From JBDHWG01 sp046328525 (GTDB lineage: Bacteria > Chloroflexota > Anaerolineae > Epilineales > JAHCIE01), in the NCBI GenBank assembly GCA_046328525.1, contig JAXLWK010000003.1, positions 434,001-498,000 on the forward strand: a stretch of 64,000 bases of DNA, read 5' to 3'. The notes below the pieces were generated by a model. The model had not been told where the DNA came from. It saw only the letters and a program-made list of their open reading frames with translations, and did not search any database. Made by a program: the position numbers and the translations under genes. Every line of letters starts with the position of its first letter. The first letter of the stretch is position 1. This document shows positions 44,211 through 53,101 of the stretch, piece after piece.

Positions 44211-45239
44211 CTATAGGCCCCCATGCGCCGCGGCGAATGTCATCGCCTCGTCGTAGGTGGGCATAAAGTTGGCGCAGCCGTGCTTCGTGACGACGATCGC
44301 GCCGCAGGCGTTGGCGAGGCGCGCCGTCCTGTGCCAGTCCCACCCCTTGACGAAGCCGCGCAGGAATCCCGCCGCGTAGGCGTCACCGGCGCCGAGTATG
44401 TTGTAGACCTGCACCGGAAAGCCCGCCGCGTCAATCTGGCTGACCGAGCCGTCGTCGTTCAGGAGGTGCACTCGCGAGCCGTCGGCGCCGCGCTTCTGGA
44501 GCAGAGCGCGCGGCCCGAAGCCCATCAACGTGCGAATCGCTGCGTCAATGTCGCCCTGGACGCGCGTATCCGACACCTGCGAGTGGGTCAGGCTCATCTG
44601 CCCCGGGTCCGTCATGAGCACGGCGTTGATCTCGTCCTCGGTGCCCAGCACGACATCCACCAGCCGCAGCATCGAGCGCAGCGTCACGCCAAAGGCGCGC
44701 ACATCGTGCCATTGGTCCGGGCGGAAGTCAATGTCGAGGACAATGGGCACACCGGCGCGGCGGGCGGTTTCGGCGGCGAAGACCGTCGCGCTGCGGCTTG
44801 GCTCCTTGCTCAGGCCCGTGCCGCTGACGACGAGGGCGCGGCTGTTGGCGATGGGCGTCGCCAGCACATCGTCAATGGTTAGCTCGATGTCGGCGCAGTT
44901 GTCGCGGTAGAACGTGAGGGGGAAGCGGTCCGGCGGCTCGATGCCGAGGACAACGGCGCTCGTGCGCCTGCCCGTCTTGCGCGGGATGTACTGCGTTGCG
45001 ACACCCTCCCGCTGGAGGAAGGTGAGGATGAAGTCGCCCACGACGTCTGCGCCCACGGCGGTGAGGAGCGCCGTGCGCAGGCCGAGGCGGTTCGCGCCGA
45101 CGCTGATGTTGGTGGGGCAGCCACCGACGTAGGCGGCGAAGCTCTTGATATCCACGAACGGCGCGCCCACATCGTTGGCGTACAGGTCAATGGACGAGCG
45201 GCCCATTGTGATGACGTCGTAGTCAGGTCCGGTGTTCAT
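44211..45239 (-). CDS. iolC: 5-dehydro-2-deoxygluconokinase
   Basis: A 342-residue PfkB-family sugar kinase. The first signature is in KSFAAYVGGCPTNISVGANRLG, and the second, with the catalytic Asp, is NILGAGDAYAAGFLRGFV. MGRSSIDLYAND is the typical IolC N-terminus. It phosphorylates 2-deoxy-5-keto-gluconate in inositol catabolism. The frame is open to 45311, but the ATG at 45239 matches the family start. Between it and iolB is a 130-bp gap with two short palindromes; iolD follows by 13 bp. No gene for the next step (IolJ aldolase) is present nearby. Confidence 0.92.
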   Translation of the reverse strand: MNTGPDYDVITMGRSSIDLYANDVGAPFVDIKSFAAYVGGCPTNISVGANRLGLRTALLTAVGADVVGDFILTFLQREGVATQYIPRKTGRRTSAVVLGIEPPDRFPLTFYRDNCADIELTIDDVLATPIANSRALVVSGTGLSKEPSRSATVFAAETARRAGVPIVLDIDFRPDQWHDVRAFGVTLRSMLRLVDVVLGTEDEINAVLMTDPGQMSLTHSQVSDTRVQGDIDAAIRTLMGFGPRALLQKRGADGSRVHLLNDDGSVSQIDAAGFPVQVYNILGAGDAYAAGFLRGFVKGWDWHRTARLANACGAIVVTKHGCANFMPTYDEAMTFAAAHGGL

Positions 45240-45276
45240 GGTCTCGCGCTCTTCTGGGATCGGATGGCATGTAGTG

Positions 45277-45291
45277 GCGACTTCCAGTCGC
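45277..45291. repeat. Short inverted repeat GCGACT-TCC-AGTCGC
   Basis: Six-bp arms with a 3-nt loop in the iolB-iolC gap. It resembles the larger hairpin at 56822-56864 (ACGACTTCAGTCGT arms) and may be a degenerate copy of the same element. Confidence 0.4.
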
Positions 45292-45331
45292 TCTCTGATT
45301 GTTGCCGTCATGGGGCTGGCGCTGGAGGTGG

Positions 45332-45350
45332 GGCAGGTTTCAAACCTGCC
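45332..45350. repeat. 19-bp palindrome GGCAGGTTT-C-AAACCTGCC
   Basis: Perfect palindrome with a single central base in the iolB-iolC gap. A very similar motif is widespread between genes of environmental bacteria. Confidence 0.6.
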
Positions 45351-45369
45351 TCCTACCGGCTGCGCCTCG

Positions 45370-46266
45370 TTAGTGTGACACGGGATAGATCGGCACGCGC
45401 GGGTCGCGCGTCGTGTACGAGTCCTTGACCCAGGCGTAGCGCGGGTCGTCGCGATTGGCGAGCGATTGCGCGCTGCCGGCCAGAACGTTGAGGTAGTAGG
45501 CGGTGTAGCCCGGCGCCGTCGTGACCGGGTGGTAGCCCTCTGGAATCAGCACGACGTCGTTGTCCCGCGCCACGACGACCGCGTCAATCGGCGCGCCGGC
45601 CTGGTGCAGCGGCGACGAGGCGTCGGTATAGACGCGCTGGAAGGCGTAGCCGTCGGGGCGGTCGAAGCGGTAGTAGTAGACTTCTTCGAGATCGGCCTCG
45701 ACCACGCGGCCCTCGGCGTCGGTGCGGTGGACGTCGTGCTTGTGGGGCGGGTAGCTCGACCAGCTTCCGCCCGGCGTGTACACCTCGACGACGACGAGCC
45801 GCTGGCACGGGAAGCCCGGCGGCAGCATGTTGTTGATCTGGCGCGTGGCGTTGTCGCCACCGCGAATCTCCACGGTCACATCGTCCGGCGTCACCAGGCG
45901 CGGCGCGTGGTCCTGGTCGCTGGCGACCCACGCCACGGCAAACTCGCTGTCGGTCGCGGCGGTGACGGTGAACGGCGTATGTCGCGGCAGGTAGAGGGCA
46001 TGGGGAAGGCCGTTGAACACGTTGGCGCGGCCGCCGACGCTTGCCCATTGGCCGCGATGGGAGTCTACGCCTACACGCCCGCCGAGCATCACCAGGGCCA
46101 GCTCGTTGTTGCCGGTGTCGAACGCCCACGCCTCGCCCGCCGAGAGACGCCGCGCCTGGAAGTTGATGAACTCCCAGCCGGCGCGTTGGGGTGTGACTTC
46201 GACAATCACGCGCGGGTTGCTCGATTCGCCCGGGTGCACAACCAGGGTATCGGCGTTGTACTCCAT
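45370..46266 (-). CDS. iolB: 5-deoxy-glucuronate isomerase
   Basis: A 298-residue cupin-fold isomerase of the IolB/KduI-like family. GGSWSSYPPHKHDVHRTD carries metal-binding His, LEEVYYYRFDRPDGYAFQRVY is the family core, and VLIPEGYHPVTTAPGYTAYYLNVLAG ends the domain. It isomerises 5-deoxy-glucuronate to 2-deoxy-5-keto-gluconate, between IolD and IolC. GAGAGGGA lies 7-8 bp before the ATG. Downstream is iolC on the same strand; upstream by 84 bp the second iolG-like gene. Confidence 0.93.
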   Translation of the reverse strand: MEYNADTLVVHPGESSNPRVIVEVTPQRAGWEFINFQARRLSAGEAWAFDTGNNELALVMLGGRVGVDSHRGQWASVGGRANVFNGLPHALYLPRHTPFTVTAATDSEFAVAWVASDQDHAPRLVTPDDVTVEIRGGDNATRQINNMLPPGFPCQRLVVVEVYTPGGSWSSYPPHKHDVHRTDAEGRVVEADLEEVYYYRFDRPDGYAFQRVYTDASSPLHQAGAPIDAVVVARDNDVVLIPEGYHPVTTAPGYTAYYLNVLAGSAQSLANRDDPRYAWVKDSYTTRDPRVPIYPVSH

Positions 46267-46350
46267 CGTAGGTCCCTCTCTACCCTCGGCCTGTTCCCTT
46301 CGGTGTGTTCCGTGTGTTCCGTGGTCAACGTCTTGGGTCTTCTGGCAAGA

Positions 46351-47385
46351 CTATGCTTGCGCCAAATCCTCCAGCCCTGCCAGGGCAACCGGCTGCCCGG
46401 ACTTGAGCGACTGTGTCGCCGCGACGCCGATTTCCAGCGCCGCCAGGGCATCCGCGCCGCCGACCGCCGGCAGCTCTGCGCGCCGCAGTCGGTCGGCAAA
46501 GTCCTGGACCTGGGCGCGGTACGCAGCGCCGAAACGCTCCATGAGATACGGGACGACATCGTGCTGCGCGCCCTCCCGCGTCAGCAGCAGCACCGGCGTG
46601 TGCTGGTAGCCGCCGATCGTGACCGCGCCTTCCGAGCCGAGGACCTCGGTGCGGATGTCGTAGCCGTAGAAGGCGTTGCGGCTGACTTCGACGTTGCCAA
46701 TCGCGCCGCCGTGATAGCGGAGGTTGACCACGGCGTTGTCAATGTCGCCGACTGCCTTCAGGGTCTCGCACACCATCAGTGTGCCTTCCGTGGACACGCG
46801 CTCGACCTCGTCGTCCACCAGCCAGCGCGCCAGGTCGAAGTCGTGGATGCCCATGTCAACGATGAGGCCGCCGCTCTTGGCCGGGTCGGCGAACTCGACG
46901 CGCGGGCAGAATGGGTCGCGCCCCACCGACTTGAACGTCACCGGGCGGCCAATCTTGCCGTCGGCAATGAGCTGCTTCGCCCGCCGATAGGGCGCGTCGA
47001 AGCGGCGCATGAAGCCGACTTGGAGCGGGATGCCCGCCTTCTCGACGGCGCCGATGGCGGCGCGCGTCTGCGCAAGGGTCAGGGCAAGGGGCTTCTCGGA
47101 GAAGATCGCCAGGCCGGCTTCGGCGGCGGCGATCACATGGTCACAGTGGGCGCTGGTCGGCGAGGCGATGATGACGGCGTCCAGCCCCGGCACTGCCAGG
47201 AGGTCGCGAGCGTCGGGGAGGACGTGGGGGATGGCGTACTCGGCTTCGGCGGCGGCCTGGAGGTCGGGGTTGGGGTCGGCGACGGCCAGCAGGTTCACAT
47301 CTTTGATCTGGGTGACGACGGTCTGGGCGTATAGCTGGCCCATGCGGCCAAAACCGATAACGCCGAAATTGAGGCGGGCGGGCAT
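46351..47385 (-). CDS. Second inositol dehydrogenase-like Gfo/Idh/MocA protein
   Basis: A 344-residue NAD-dependent dehydrogenase: GVIGFGRMGQLYAQ is the Rossmann motif, IFSEKPLALTLAQTR the catalytic EKP, and KSGGLIVDMGIHDFDLARWLV the substrate region. It resembles the first iolG product (33712-34731) but is clearly different in sequence. Likely substrates are another inositol isomer such as scyllo- or chiro-inositol, or the same compound with another cofactor. The frame is open to 47502, but the ATG at 47385 matches the family N-terminus. Confidence 0.85.
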   Translation of the reverse strand: MPARLNFGVIGFGRMGQLYAQTVVTQIKDVNLLAVADPNPDLQAAAEAEYAIPHVLPDARDLLAVPGLDAVIIASPTSAHCDHVIAAAEAGLAIFSEKPLALTLAQTRAAIGAVEKAGIPLQVGFMRRFDAPYRRAKQLIADGKIGRPVTFKSVGRDPFCPRVEFADPAKSGGLIVDMGIHDFDLARWLVDDEVERVSTEGTLMVCETLKAVGDIDNAVVNLRYHGGAIGNVEVSRNAFYGYDIRTEVLGSEGAVTIGGYQHTPVLLLTREGAQHDVVPYLMERFGAAYRAQVQDFADRLRRAELPAVGGADALAALEIGVAATQSLKSGQPVALAGLEDLAQA

Positions 47386-47501
47386 CGTGGAACGCTCCGG
47401 GGTATCATGGGAGGCGGCGCAAGCGACGTTCACCGCTTGCGCCGCGATTATGCACCCGGTCCACCAGAAATGCAAACGCCCTCGGCGACGCCGTGGCGAC
47501 A

Positions 47502-49085
47502 CTACACCGCCGGCGTCTCTTTCGCCCGTTCCTGCTCGATGAGCACGCGCCGCAGGATCTTGCCCGACGCCGACTTCGGGATGGCGTCCACGAACTCCAC
47601 CTGGCGGATCTTCTTGTGGGGCGCGACGCGGGCGGCGACGAACGCCTGCACCTCTTCCGCCGTCACGTCGCCCTTGCGCACCACATACGCCTTCGGCACC
47701 TCGCCGGCTTCCTCGTCTCGCAGCGGGATGACCGCCGCGTCGGCGATGGCCGGGTGGGCAAGTAGCACGGCTTCCAGCTCGGCCGGTGCGATCTGCAGGC
47801 CCTTGAACTTGATAAGCTCCTTGGAGCGGTCCACGATGAAGAAGTCGCCGTCCTCGTCGGCATAGCCGATGTCGCCGGTGCGCAGCCAGCCTTCCTCGTC
47901 AATCGTGGCGCGCGTGGCGTCGGGGCGGCCCAGATAGCCCCGCATGATGAGCGGCCCGCGCACCCAGATTTCGCCCTGTTCGCCAGGCCCCATGAGGTTC
48001 CCGGTGGGCAGGTCCACGACCTTGCACTCAGTGTTTGGCAAGACGCGGCCGGCCGAGTGCGGCTTCAGCTTGTCCGGCGTCGTCGCGCCCAGGTGGGTCG
48101 CGCCGGAGACCTCGGTCATGCCGTAGGCCTGGAAGAGCGGGATGCCGAGCCGACCCATGAACGCCTGCGCCACCGTCTCGCTCAGCGGCGCTGCCGCCGA
48201 GAGGGCGAGGCGCGCGCTCGACAGGTCGTACTTGTCCACGATCGGGTGCTTCGCCATCGCCAGGGCGACCGGCGGAACGATGTGCAGGTACGTCACCTTG
48301 TGGCTCTGCACCAGGCCGAGGTACTGCTCCAGGTCGAAGCGCGGCACGGTGATGACCGTCGCGCCTTTCCAGAGGCAGAAGTTGAGGAAGGCGACGATGC
48401 CGTAGATGTGGAAGAACGGCAGGAAGGCGACGACGACGTCGTCGTAGCGTGGGAACTCGGTATCCGGCGCGACGTCAATGACGCTGCACTCGGCGACGAG
48501 GTTGCGGTGGGTGAGCATCACGCCTTTCGGGAGGCCGGTCGTGCCGCTAGAGTAGGGCAGGGCGATCAGGTCCTCAGCCAGGTTGATGTCCACCACCGGC
48601 GGCGCGGCGTCCGACGTCATCAGCGCCGCAAAGGGTGTCGCGCCTTCGGCCTGCCCGAAGACGAATATCTCCTCGACGCTGGTGTCCTTCGCCGCGTCCT
48701 GGGCGGTCGCCAGGAACTGCGGGATCGTGACGAGATACCTGGCTTTGCTGTCCAGTAGCTGCTGCCGCAGCTCGCCCGCCGTGTACAGCGGGTTGACGGT
48801 TGTCACGATGCCGCCGACGGAGGCGACGCCGTGGAACACGACCGGGTACTCCGGCACGTTGGGGCTGTACAGGGCCAGGCAGTCGCCTTTCTTGAAGCCG
48901 CGCTCATTCAGCCCCGCCGCCAGCCGCCGGATGAGGGCGACGAGCTGGTTGTAGGTGATTGTGCGGCCGGTTGGCCCTTCGACCAGAGCGGGCTTGTCGC
49001 CATAGGCGGCGGCGTTCTCGAACACGAGGCTTTGCAACGAAACGTCGGGAATCGGGATGTCGGGGTGCGGGCTGCGATAGATCAT
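47502..49085 (-). CDS. Acyl-CoA synthetase (4-coumarate/long-chain type)
   Basis: A 527-residue AMP-forming ligase. Core motifs are YSSGTTGLPKGVMLTHRNL (P-loop), QAYGMTEVSGATH, GEIWVRGPLIMRGYLG, WLRTGDIGYADEDGDFFIVDR and, with the catalytic Lys, IPKSASGKILRR. It activates a carboxylic acid to its CoA thioester; the closest type is 4-coumarate/medium- to long-chain acid ligase. AGGAGG precedes the ATG. It shares its strand with the iol genes (116 bp upstream of the iolG-like gene) but has no known role in inositol breakdown. Confidence 0.9.
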   Translation of the reverse strand: MIYRSPHPDIPIPDVSLQSLVFENAAAYGDKPALVEGPTGRTITYNQLVALIRRLAAGLNERGFKKGDCLALYSPNVPEYPVVFHGVASVGGIVTTVNPLYTAGELRQQLLDSKARYLVTIPQFLATAQDAAKDTSVEEIFVFGQAEGATPFAALMTSDAAPPVVDINLAEDLIALPYSSGTTGLPKGVMLTHRNLVAECSVIDVAPDTEFPRYDDVVVAFLPFFHIYGIVAFLNFCLWKGATVITVPRFDLEQYLGLVQSHKVTYLHIVPPVALAMAKHPIVDKYDLSSARLALSAAAPLSETVAQAFMGRLGIPLFQAYGMTEVSGATHLGATTPDKLKPHSAGRVLPNTECKVVDLPTGNLMGPGEQGEIWVRGPLIMRGYLGRPDATRATIDEEGWLRTGDIGYADEDGDFFIVDRSKELIKFKGLQIAPAELEAVLLAHPAIADAAVIPLRDEEAGEVPKAYVVRKGDVTAEEVQAFVAARVAPHKKIRQVEFVDAIPKSASGKILRRVLIEQERAKETPAV

Positions 49086-49145
49086 GGAACCTCCTGAGCT
49101 AAGTCGTCCTCTGAGACCTGACGCCGTGATTTGAACCCGTTGCGC

Positions 49146-50138
49146 CTAGACCCGGGCGCTCAGCTGACCGGCGGCGGCGATCAGCCGATCCATCAGCTGG
49201 TTCACACGCTCATCCACTATCTGCGCCGCCAGATGGCTGTCATACCAGGCGGCGATTTCCCGCACTCCCTGGCTGAAGGGAATGCTGGCGACGTAGTCGG
49301 GCACGAGGCGCTTGATCTTCGTGTTGTCGAACACCATGCTGTGCGCCTTGTCCCCCAGAAGCCCGGCGCCATACTCCGGGTCAAACGCGGCAATTGTCTC
49401 GGACGACATGTGGACCAGATCCGCCGTAGCGCCGACCGCGCGCGCGACCATCGCGTAGATCTGGTTCCAGGTGAGTACTTCGTCCGAAGTAATGTGCACG
49501 GCCTCCCCCAGAGCATGGGGATTGCCGAGCAACCCGACGAACCCCCTGGCGAAGTCACGGTGATGGGTCAGCGTCCACAGGGACGTGCCGTCGCCGTGGA
49601 CGACGACCTGCTGGCCCGCTTTCATCCGATGCACGACAGTGTACCCACCCTGCACCGGCCACTTGGTCGCGTCGTAGGTGTGGGAAGGGCGCACGATCGT
49701 CACCGGGAATCCCTCCTGCCGATACGCGGCCACAAGCCGCTCCTCGCACGCGATTTTGTCCCGAGAATAGCGCCAGTACGGGTTCCTGAGGGGCGTGGAT
49801 TCAGTCATAGGGAAGCTGGCCGGCGGCGTCTGATAGGCCGAGGCCGAGCTGATGAAGATGTACTGGTCCGTCCGGTCTCGAAACAACTCCAGGTCAGTCT
49901 CGACATGCTCCGGCGTGTATGCAATCCAGTTCACGACCACGTCAAACGTCATGTCTGTCAAGAGCCGCGACACGGCCGCCTTGTCGCGGATATCGCCCTG
50001 CACCACCCGCGCTGCGGCCGGCACAGGCCGCGTCGTTTGTCCGCGGTTGAGCAAGACAACCTCAATCCCGCGCTCGACCGCCAGGGCGACGCACGCCGAG
50101 CTGATGACGCCAGTGCCGCCGATGAACAGAACCTTCAC
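49146..50138 (-). CDS. NAD-dependent epimerase/dehydratase family protein
   Basis: A 330-residue extended/atypical SDR. It starts KVLFIGGTGVISSACVALAV (nucleotide-binding GGTGxIS, with the second Gly of the common GxxGxxG replaced), and IFISSASAYQTPPASFPMTEST and YWRYSRDKIACE hold the Ser/Tyr/Lys region, with Tyr in WRYSRDK. Such proteins act on nucleotide sugars or related alcohols; the substrate is unknown. It starts with GTG at 50138, 5 bp after GGAGG, and is the first gene of the minus-strand row leading to the CoA ligase and iol genes. Confidence 0.78.
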   Translation of the reverse strand: MKVLFIGGTGVISSACVALAVERGIEVVLLNRGQTTRPVPAAARVVQGDIRDKAAVSRLLTDMTFDVVVNWIAYTPEHVETDLELFRDRTDQYIFISSASAYQTPPASFPMTESTPLRNPYWRYSRDKIACEERLVAAYRQEGFPVTIVRPSHTYDATKWPVQGGYTVVHRMKAGQQVVVHGDGTSLWTLTHHRDFARGFVGLLGNPHALGEAVHITSDEVLTWNQIYAMVARAVGATADLVHMSSETIAAFDPEYGAGLLGDKAHSMVFDNTKIKRLVPDYVASIPFSQGVREIAAWYDSHLAAQIVDERVNQLMDRLIAAAGQLSARV

Positions 50139-50288
50139 GAGACCTCCGATTGTCCCGGCGCCGCTTACGCCAGCGCAAGCTCCAGCCGGGTGATTTCCCC
50201 TAGCCGATACCAGCCGCTGCCATCGAACTCAAGCGCTGTGCTGGCTGACATAGGGGTCTGCCCTCTCATTATTCTCCAGGTGATTTGC

Positions 50289-52304
50289 TCAATCCTGCTC
50301 GGCATCTGGGTCTTCTGAGACCTGCACCAGCAGAGCGTCGGCGGCCACGGTGTCGCCGACGCCGAAGCACACCTCGGTCACCACGCCGTCGGCCATCGTG
50401 CGGATAGTGTGCTCCATCTTCATCGCTTCGAGCTTCACCAGGGCGTCACCCTTCGCCACCCGCTGCCCAACCGCGACCAGTACTGCCAACACTTGCCCCG
50501 GCATCGGCGCGCGCAGCGAGCCGCCAGCGTCAGCCGGGGCGTGGGGCAGGGGGAGGCGGGGCAGAGCGCGCAGGGCGACATCGCCCGCCGGCGTGTGCGC
50601 CCACCACGTCGCGCCGTCGCGGGCGAGCGCAACGCGCCGACGATGGCCGTCCACTGTGAGCGCCATGTCCGCCCCATCCCACGCATTCAGCTCGACCTGG
50701 ACGCTCACTTCTGCCTCGCCGTGGACGACGACAGCGTAGCTGTCGGGCTGGCGATGGGGTGTGAGGGCCACCTCGACGGGATGCTCGACGCCCGACAGAG
50801 CGTAGCGGTAGCGCTGCGGCGCGTTGGGGTTATTGCGCCAGTAGCCGCGATTCGTCTCGATCTGAGGATGCCCGGACCACTGGGCGAGGGTGGCGGCGAT
50901 GAGAGCGAGCGCGAGCGCGTCCGGATCGAGACTGCGCCAGTCGGACAGGCGCTCGTCCAGGAAGGCGGTGCTCAGGCCGCCGGCGCGGTAGGCGGCGTTG
51001 CTCAGGATAGCGCGCAGGTAGGCGCGGTTGGTGGTCAGCCCCAGGATGACGGTGTCCTCGACGGCGCGAGTCAGCCGCCGCGTGGCGGTTGCCCGGTCTG
51101 GTCCCCACGCGATCATCTTCGCCAGCATCGGGTCGTAGTAGATCGTTACCTCGTCGCCGGTCACGATGCCGTCGTCCACGCGCAACCCTCCTGGGGGTAG
51201 AGACGCGCCATGGCGCGTCTCTACAGGCGAGCGCCACAGAGCGATGTGGCCGGTCGTCGGCAGGAAATCCTTGGCGGGGTTCTCGGCGTATAGGCGCGCT
51301 TCGACGGCGTGCCCCTGGATGACGACCTCGTCTTGGCGCAAGGGCAGCGGCTCGCCCTCGGCGGCGCGAATCTGCCACTCCACCAGGTCCAGCCCGGTCA
51401 CCAGCTCGGTGACGGGGTGTTCCACCTGGAGGCGCGTGTTCATCTCCAGGAAGTAGAACGCGCCGCCGGGCGCGAGCAGGAACTCGACCGTCCCGGCGTT
51501 GGTATAACCGACCGTCTGAGCCGCGCGCACGGCCGCCTCGCCCATCGCCGCCCGCAGCGCCGTCGTCAAGGCGACGGACGGGCTTTCCTCGATGATTTTT
51601 TGGTGGCGGCGTTGCACCGAGCACTCGCGCTCGCCCAGGTGGATCAGGTTGCCGTGGCTGTCGCCGAACACCTGGAACTCGATGTGGCGCGGGCGGGCGA
51701 TTGCGCGCTCCAGCAGCAGCTCGTCGGAGCCGAACGCCTGCCGCGCCTCGCGCCGCGCCGACGCCAGCGCGTCGGCCAGGTCCGCTGGCCGCGTGACCAG
51801 CCGCATGCCCTTGCCGCCGCCGCCGGCGACCGCCTTGACCATCACCGGCCAGCCGATGCGCTCGGCCTCCGCCGCCAGGCGCTCGTCGGATTGCTCCGCA
51901 CCGCCGAAGCCCGGCACGATGGGCACGCCGACGGCGGCGACCATCGCCCGCGCTGCTGTCTTGTTGCCCATGGCGGCAATGGCGGCAGGCGATGGCCCAA
52001 TGAAGATCAGGCCCGCGTCGGCGCAGGTGGCGGCAAAGTCGGCGTTCTCGGCCAGGAAGCCGACACCGGGGTGAACGGCGTCGGCGCCCGTGCGCCGCGC
52101 CGCGTCGAGCAGCGCCCCCACTGACAGGTAGGATTCCGAGGCCGGCGCGGGGCCGATGCGCACCGCCGCGTCAGCCAGCGCCGCGTGACGGGCGTTCCTG
52201 TCGGCGTCGGAGTACACCGCGATGGCGCGGATGCCGAGGCGTCGGCACGTGCGGATGATGCGGCAGGCGATCTCGCCGCGATTGGCGATGAGAATGGCGT
52301 CCAT
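50289..52304 (-). CDS. Acyl-CoA carboxylase alpha subunit (biotin carboxylase-BCCP fusion)
   Basis: A 671-residue fusion: biotin carboxylase (ILIANRGEIACRIIRTC, VKAVAGGGGKGMRLV, EMNTRLQVEHPVTELVTGLDLVEWQIRAAEGE) and, after a middle domain, a biotinyl domain with Lys629 in EAMKMEH. This is the alpha subunit of methylcrotonoyl-CoA or propionyl-CoA carboxylase; the neighbouring leucine genes favour methylcrotonoyl-CoA. Residues 361-369 (VETRHGASL) are encoded by a palindromic repeat, an in-frame insertion. The hydratase stop overlaps the start region (ATGATG at 52302-52307); 52304 has better spacing to GAGGA than 52307. Confidence 0.88.
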   Translation of the reverse strand: MDAILIANRGEIACRIIRTCRRLGIRAIAVYSDADRNARHAALADAAVRIGPAPASESYLSVGALLDAARRTGADAVHPGVGFLAENADFAATCADAGLIFIGPSPAAIAAMGNKTAARAMVAAVGVPIVPGFGGAEQSDERLAAEAERIGWPVMVKAVAGGGGKGMRLVTRPADLADALASARREARQAFGSDELLLERAIARPRHIEFQVFGDSHGNLIHLGERECSVQRRHQKIIEESPSVALTTALRAAMGEAAVRAAQTVGYTNAGTVEFLLAPGGAFYFLEMNTRLQVEHPVTELVTGLDLVEWQIRAAEGEPLPLRQDEVVIQGHAVEARLYAENPAKDFLPTTGHIALWRSPVETRHGASLPPGGLRVDDGIVTGDEVTIYYDPMLAKMIAWGPDRATATRRLTRAVEDTVILGLTTNRAYLRAILSNAAYRAGGLSTAFLDERLSDWRSLDPDALALALIAATLAQWSGHPQIETNRGYWRNNPNAPQRYRYALSGVEHPVEVALTPHRQPDSYAVVVHGEAEVSVQVELNAWDGADMALTVDGHRRRVALARDGATWWAHTPAGDVALRALPRLPLPHAPADAGGSLRAPMPGQVLAVLVAVGQRVAKGDALVKLEAMKMEHTIRTMADGVVTEVCFGVGDTVAADALLVQVSEDPDAEQD
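51197..51224. repeat. 28-bp perfect palindrome inside the biotin carboxylase gene
   Basis: The two halves 51197-51210 and 51211-51224 are exact reverse complements, core GACGCGCCATGGCGCGTC. Read on the minus strand in the gene's frame it encodes nine residues, VETRHGASL. A diverged hairpin copy lies at 20764-20806 between genes. Confidence 0.9.
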
Positions 52305-53092
52305 CATGCGTCCTCGGTCCAGGCTGGCTTGCGTTTCTCGACGAAGGCGCGCAGCCCTTCCTGCCCCTCGTCGCCGGTTTGGAGGCGGTGCAGCAGGTCC
52401 ACGCGATAGCCTTCGGTGTCGCGCGGGTGACGCCCGGCGACCTCGAACAGCAGTGCCTTGCACGCGGCCAGCGCCGACGGCGACGCCTTGAGCGCATCCC
52501 GCACGACGGCGTTGACGGCGTCTGTCAGCGCGTCGGCCGGGTGTGCCTGAGTCACCAGGCCAACGGCGGCGGCCTGCGTCCCGTTCAGCAACGCGCCGGT
52601 GAGCATCAGCCGCCGCGCCTGCCCCAGCCCAATGCGCGCCACGACATAGGGCGAAACGATGGCGGGCACGATGCCCAGGCGCACCTCTGGAAAGCCGAGG
52701 GCGGCATTGTCGGCGGCCAGGGCGATGTCGGCGACACAGACCAGGCCCACGCCGCCGCCCAGGGCCGCGCCCGTCACCTCCGCCACGACGACCTGCGGCG
52801 CTTGATTGACGGCCAGGAGCATGTCGTCGAGGCGGGCGATGTTGGCGAGCTGCTCCTCGCGCGTCGCCGTGACGCTGGCGCTCATCTCGCGGATGTCGCC
52901 GCCGGCGCAGAACGTCCCGCCCGCGCCGCCGAGCACGACGACGCGCAGCGACCGATCATCGCGGATGACGGTGAAATAGTCCAGCAGGTCGGCGATCATC
53001 TGCTGGCTCATCGCGTTGCGCGCGTCGGGCCGATTCAGGAGGACGCGCGCCGCGCTGCCGTGGCGCTCGACGGCCAGGGTCGCGTAGGTCAT
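52304..53092 (-). CDS. Enoyl-CoA hydratase (methylglutaconyl-CoA hydratase-like)
   Basis: A 262-residue crotonase-family protein. VVLGGAGGTFCAGGDIREM is the oxyanion loop, VAEVTGAALGGGVGLVCVADIALAADNA the second half, and FPEVRLGIVPAIVSPYVVARIG the catalytic region with Glu in PEVRLG. In leucine breakdown such an enzyme (LiuC) hydrates 3-methylglutaconyl-CoA. The gene lies between the acyl-CoA dehydrogenase (9 bp upstream) and the carboxylase alpha gene (overlap), as in liu operons. No strong ribosome site precedes the ATG, so coupled translation is likely. Confidence 0.85.
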   Translation of the reverse strand: MTYATLAVERHGSAARVLLNRPDARNAMSQQMIADLLDYFTVIRDDRSLRVVVLGGAGGTFCAGGDIREMSASVTATREEQLANIARLDDMLLAVNQAPQVVVAEVTGAALGGGVGLVCVADIALAADNAALGFPEVRLGIVPAIVSPYVVARIGLGQARRLMLTGALLNGTQAAAVGLVTQAHPADALTDAVNAVVRDALKASPSALAACKALLFEVAGRHPRDTEGYRVDLLHRLQTGDEGQEGLRAFVEKRKPAWTEDA

Positions 53093-53101
53093 GGCGGTAG
53101 G

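Noticed and set aside
46270..46345. TTCCGTGTGTTCCGTGG-like tandem in the iolB/iolG2 gap
   Set aside because: Only a short, imperfect direct repeat; too little to support a functional element.
51309..52124. A 271-codon plus-strand frame opposite the biotin carboxylase
   Set aside because: Antisense to the conserved ATP-grasp region; no motif or start signal.
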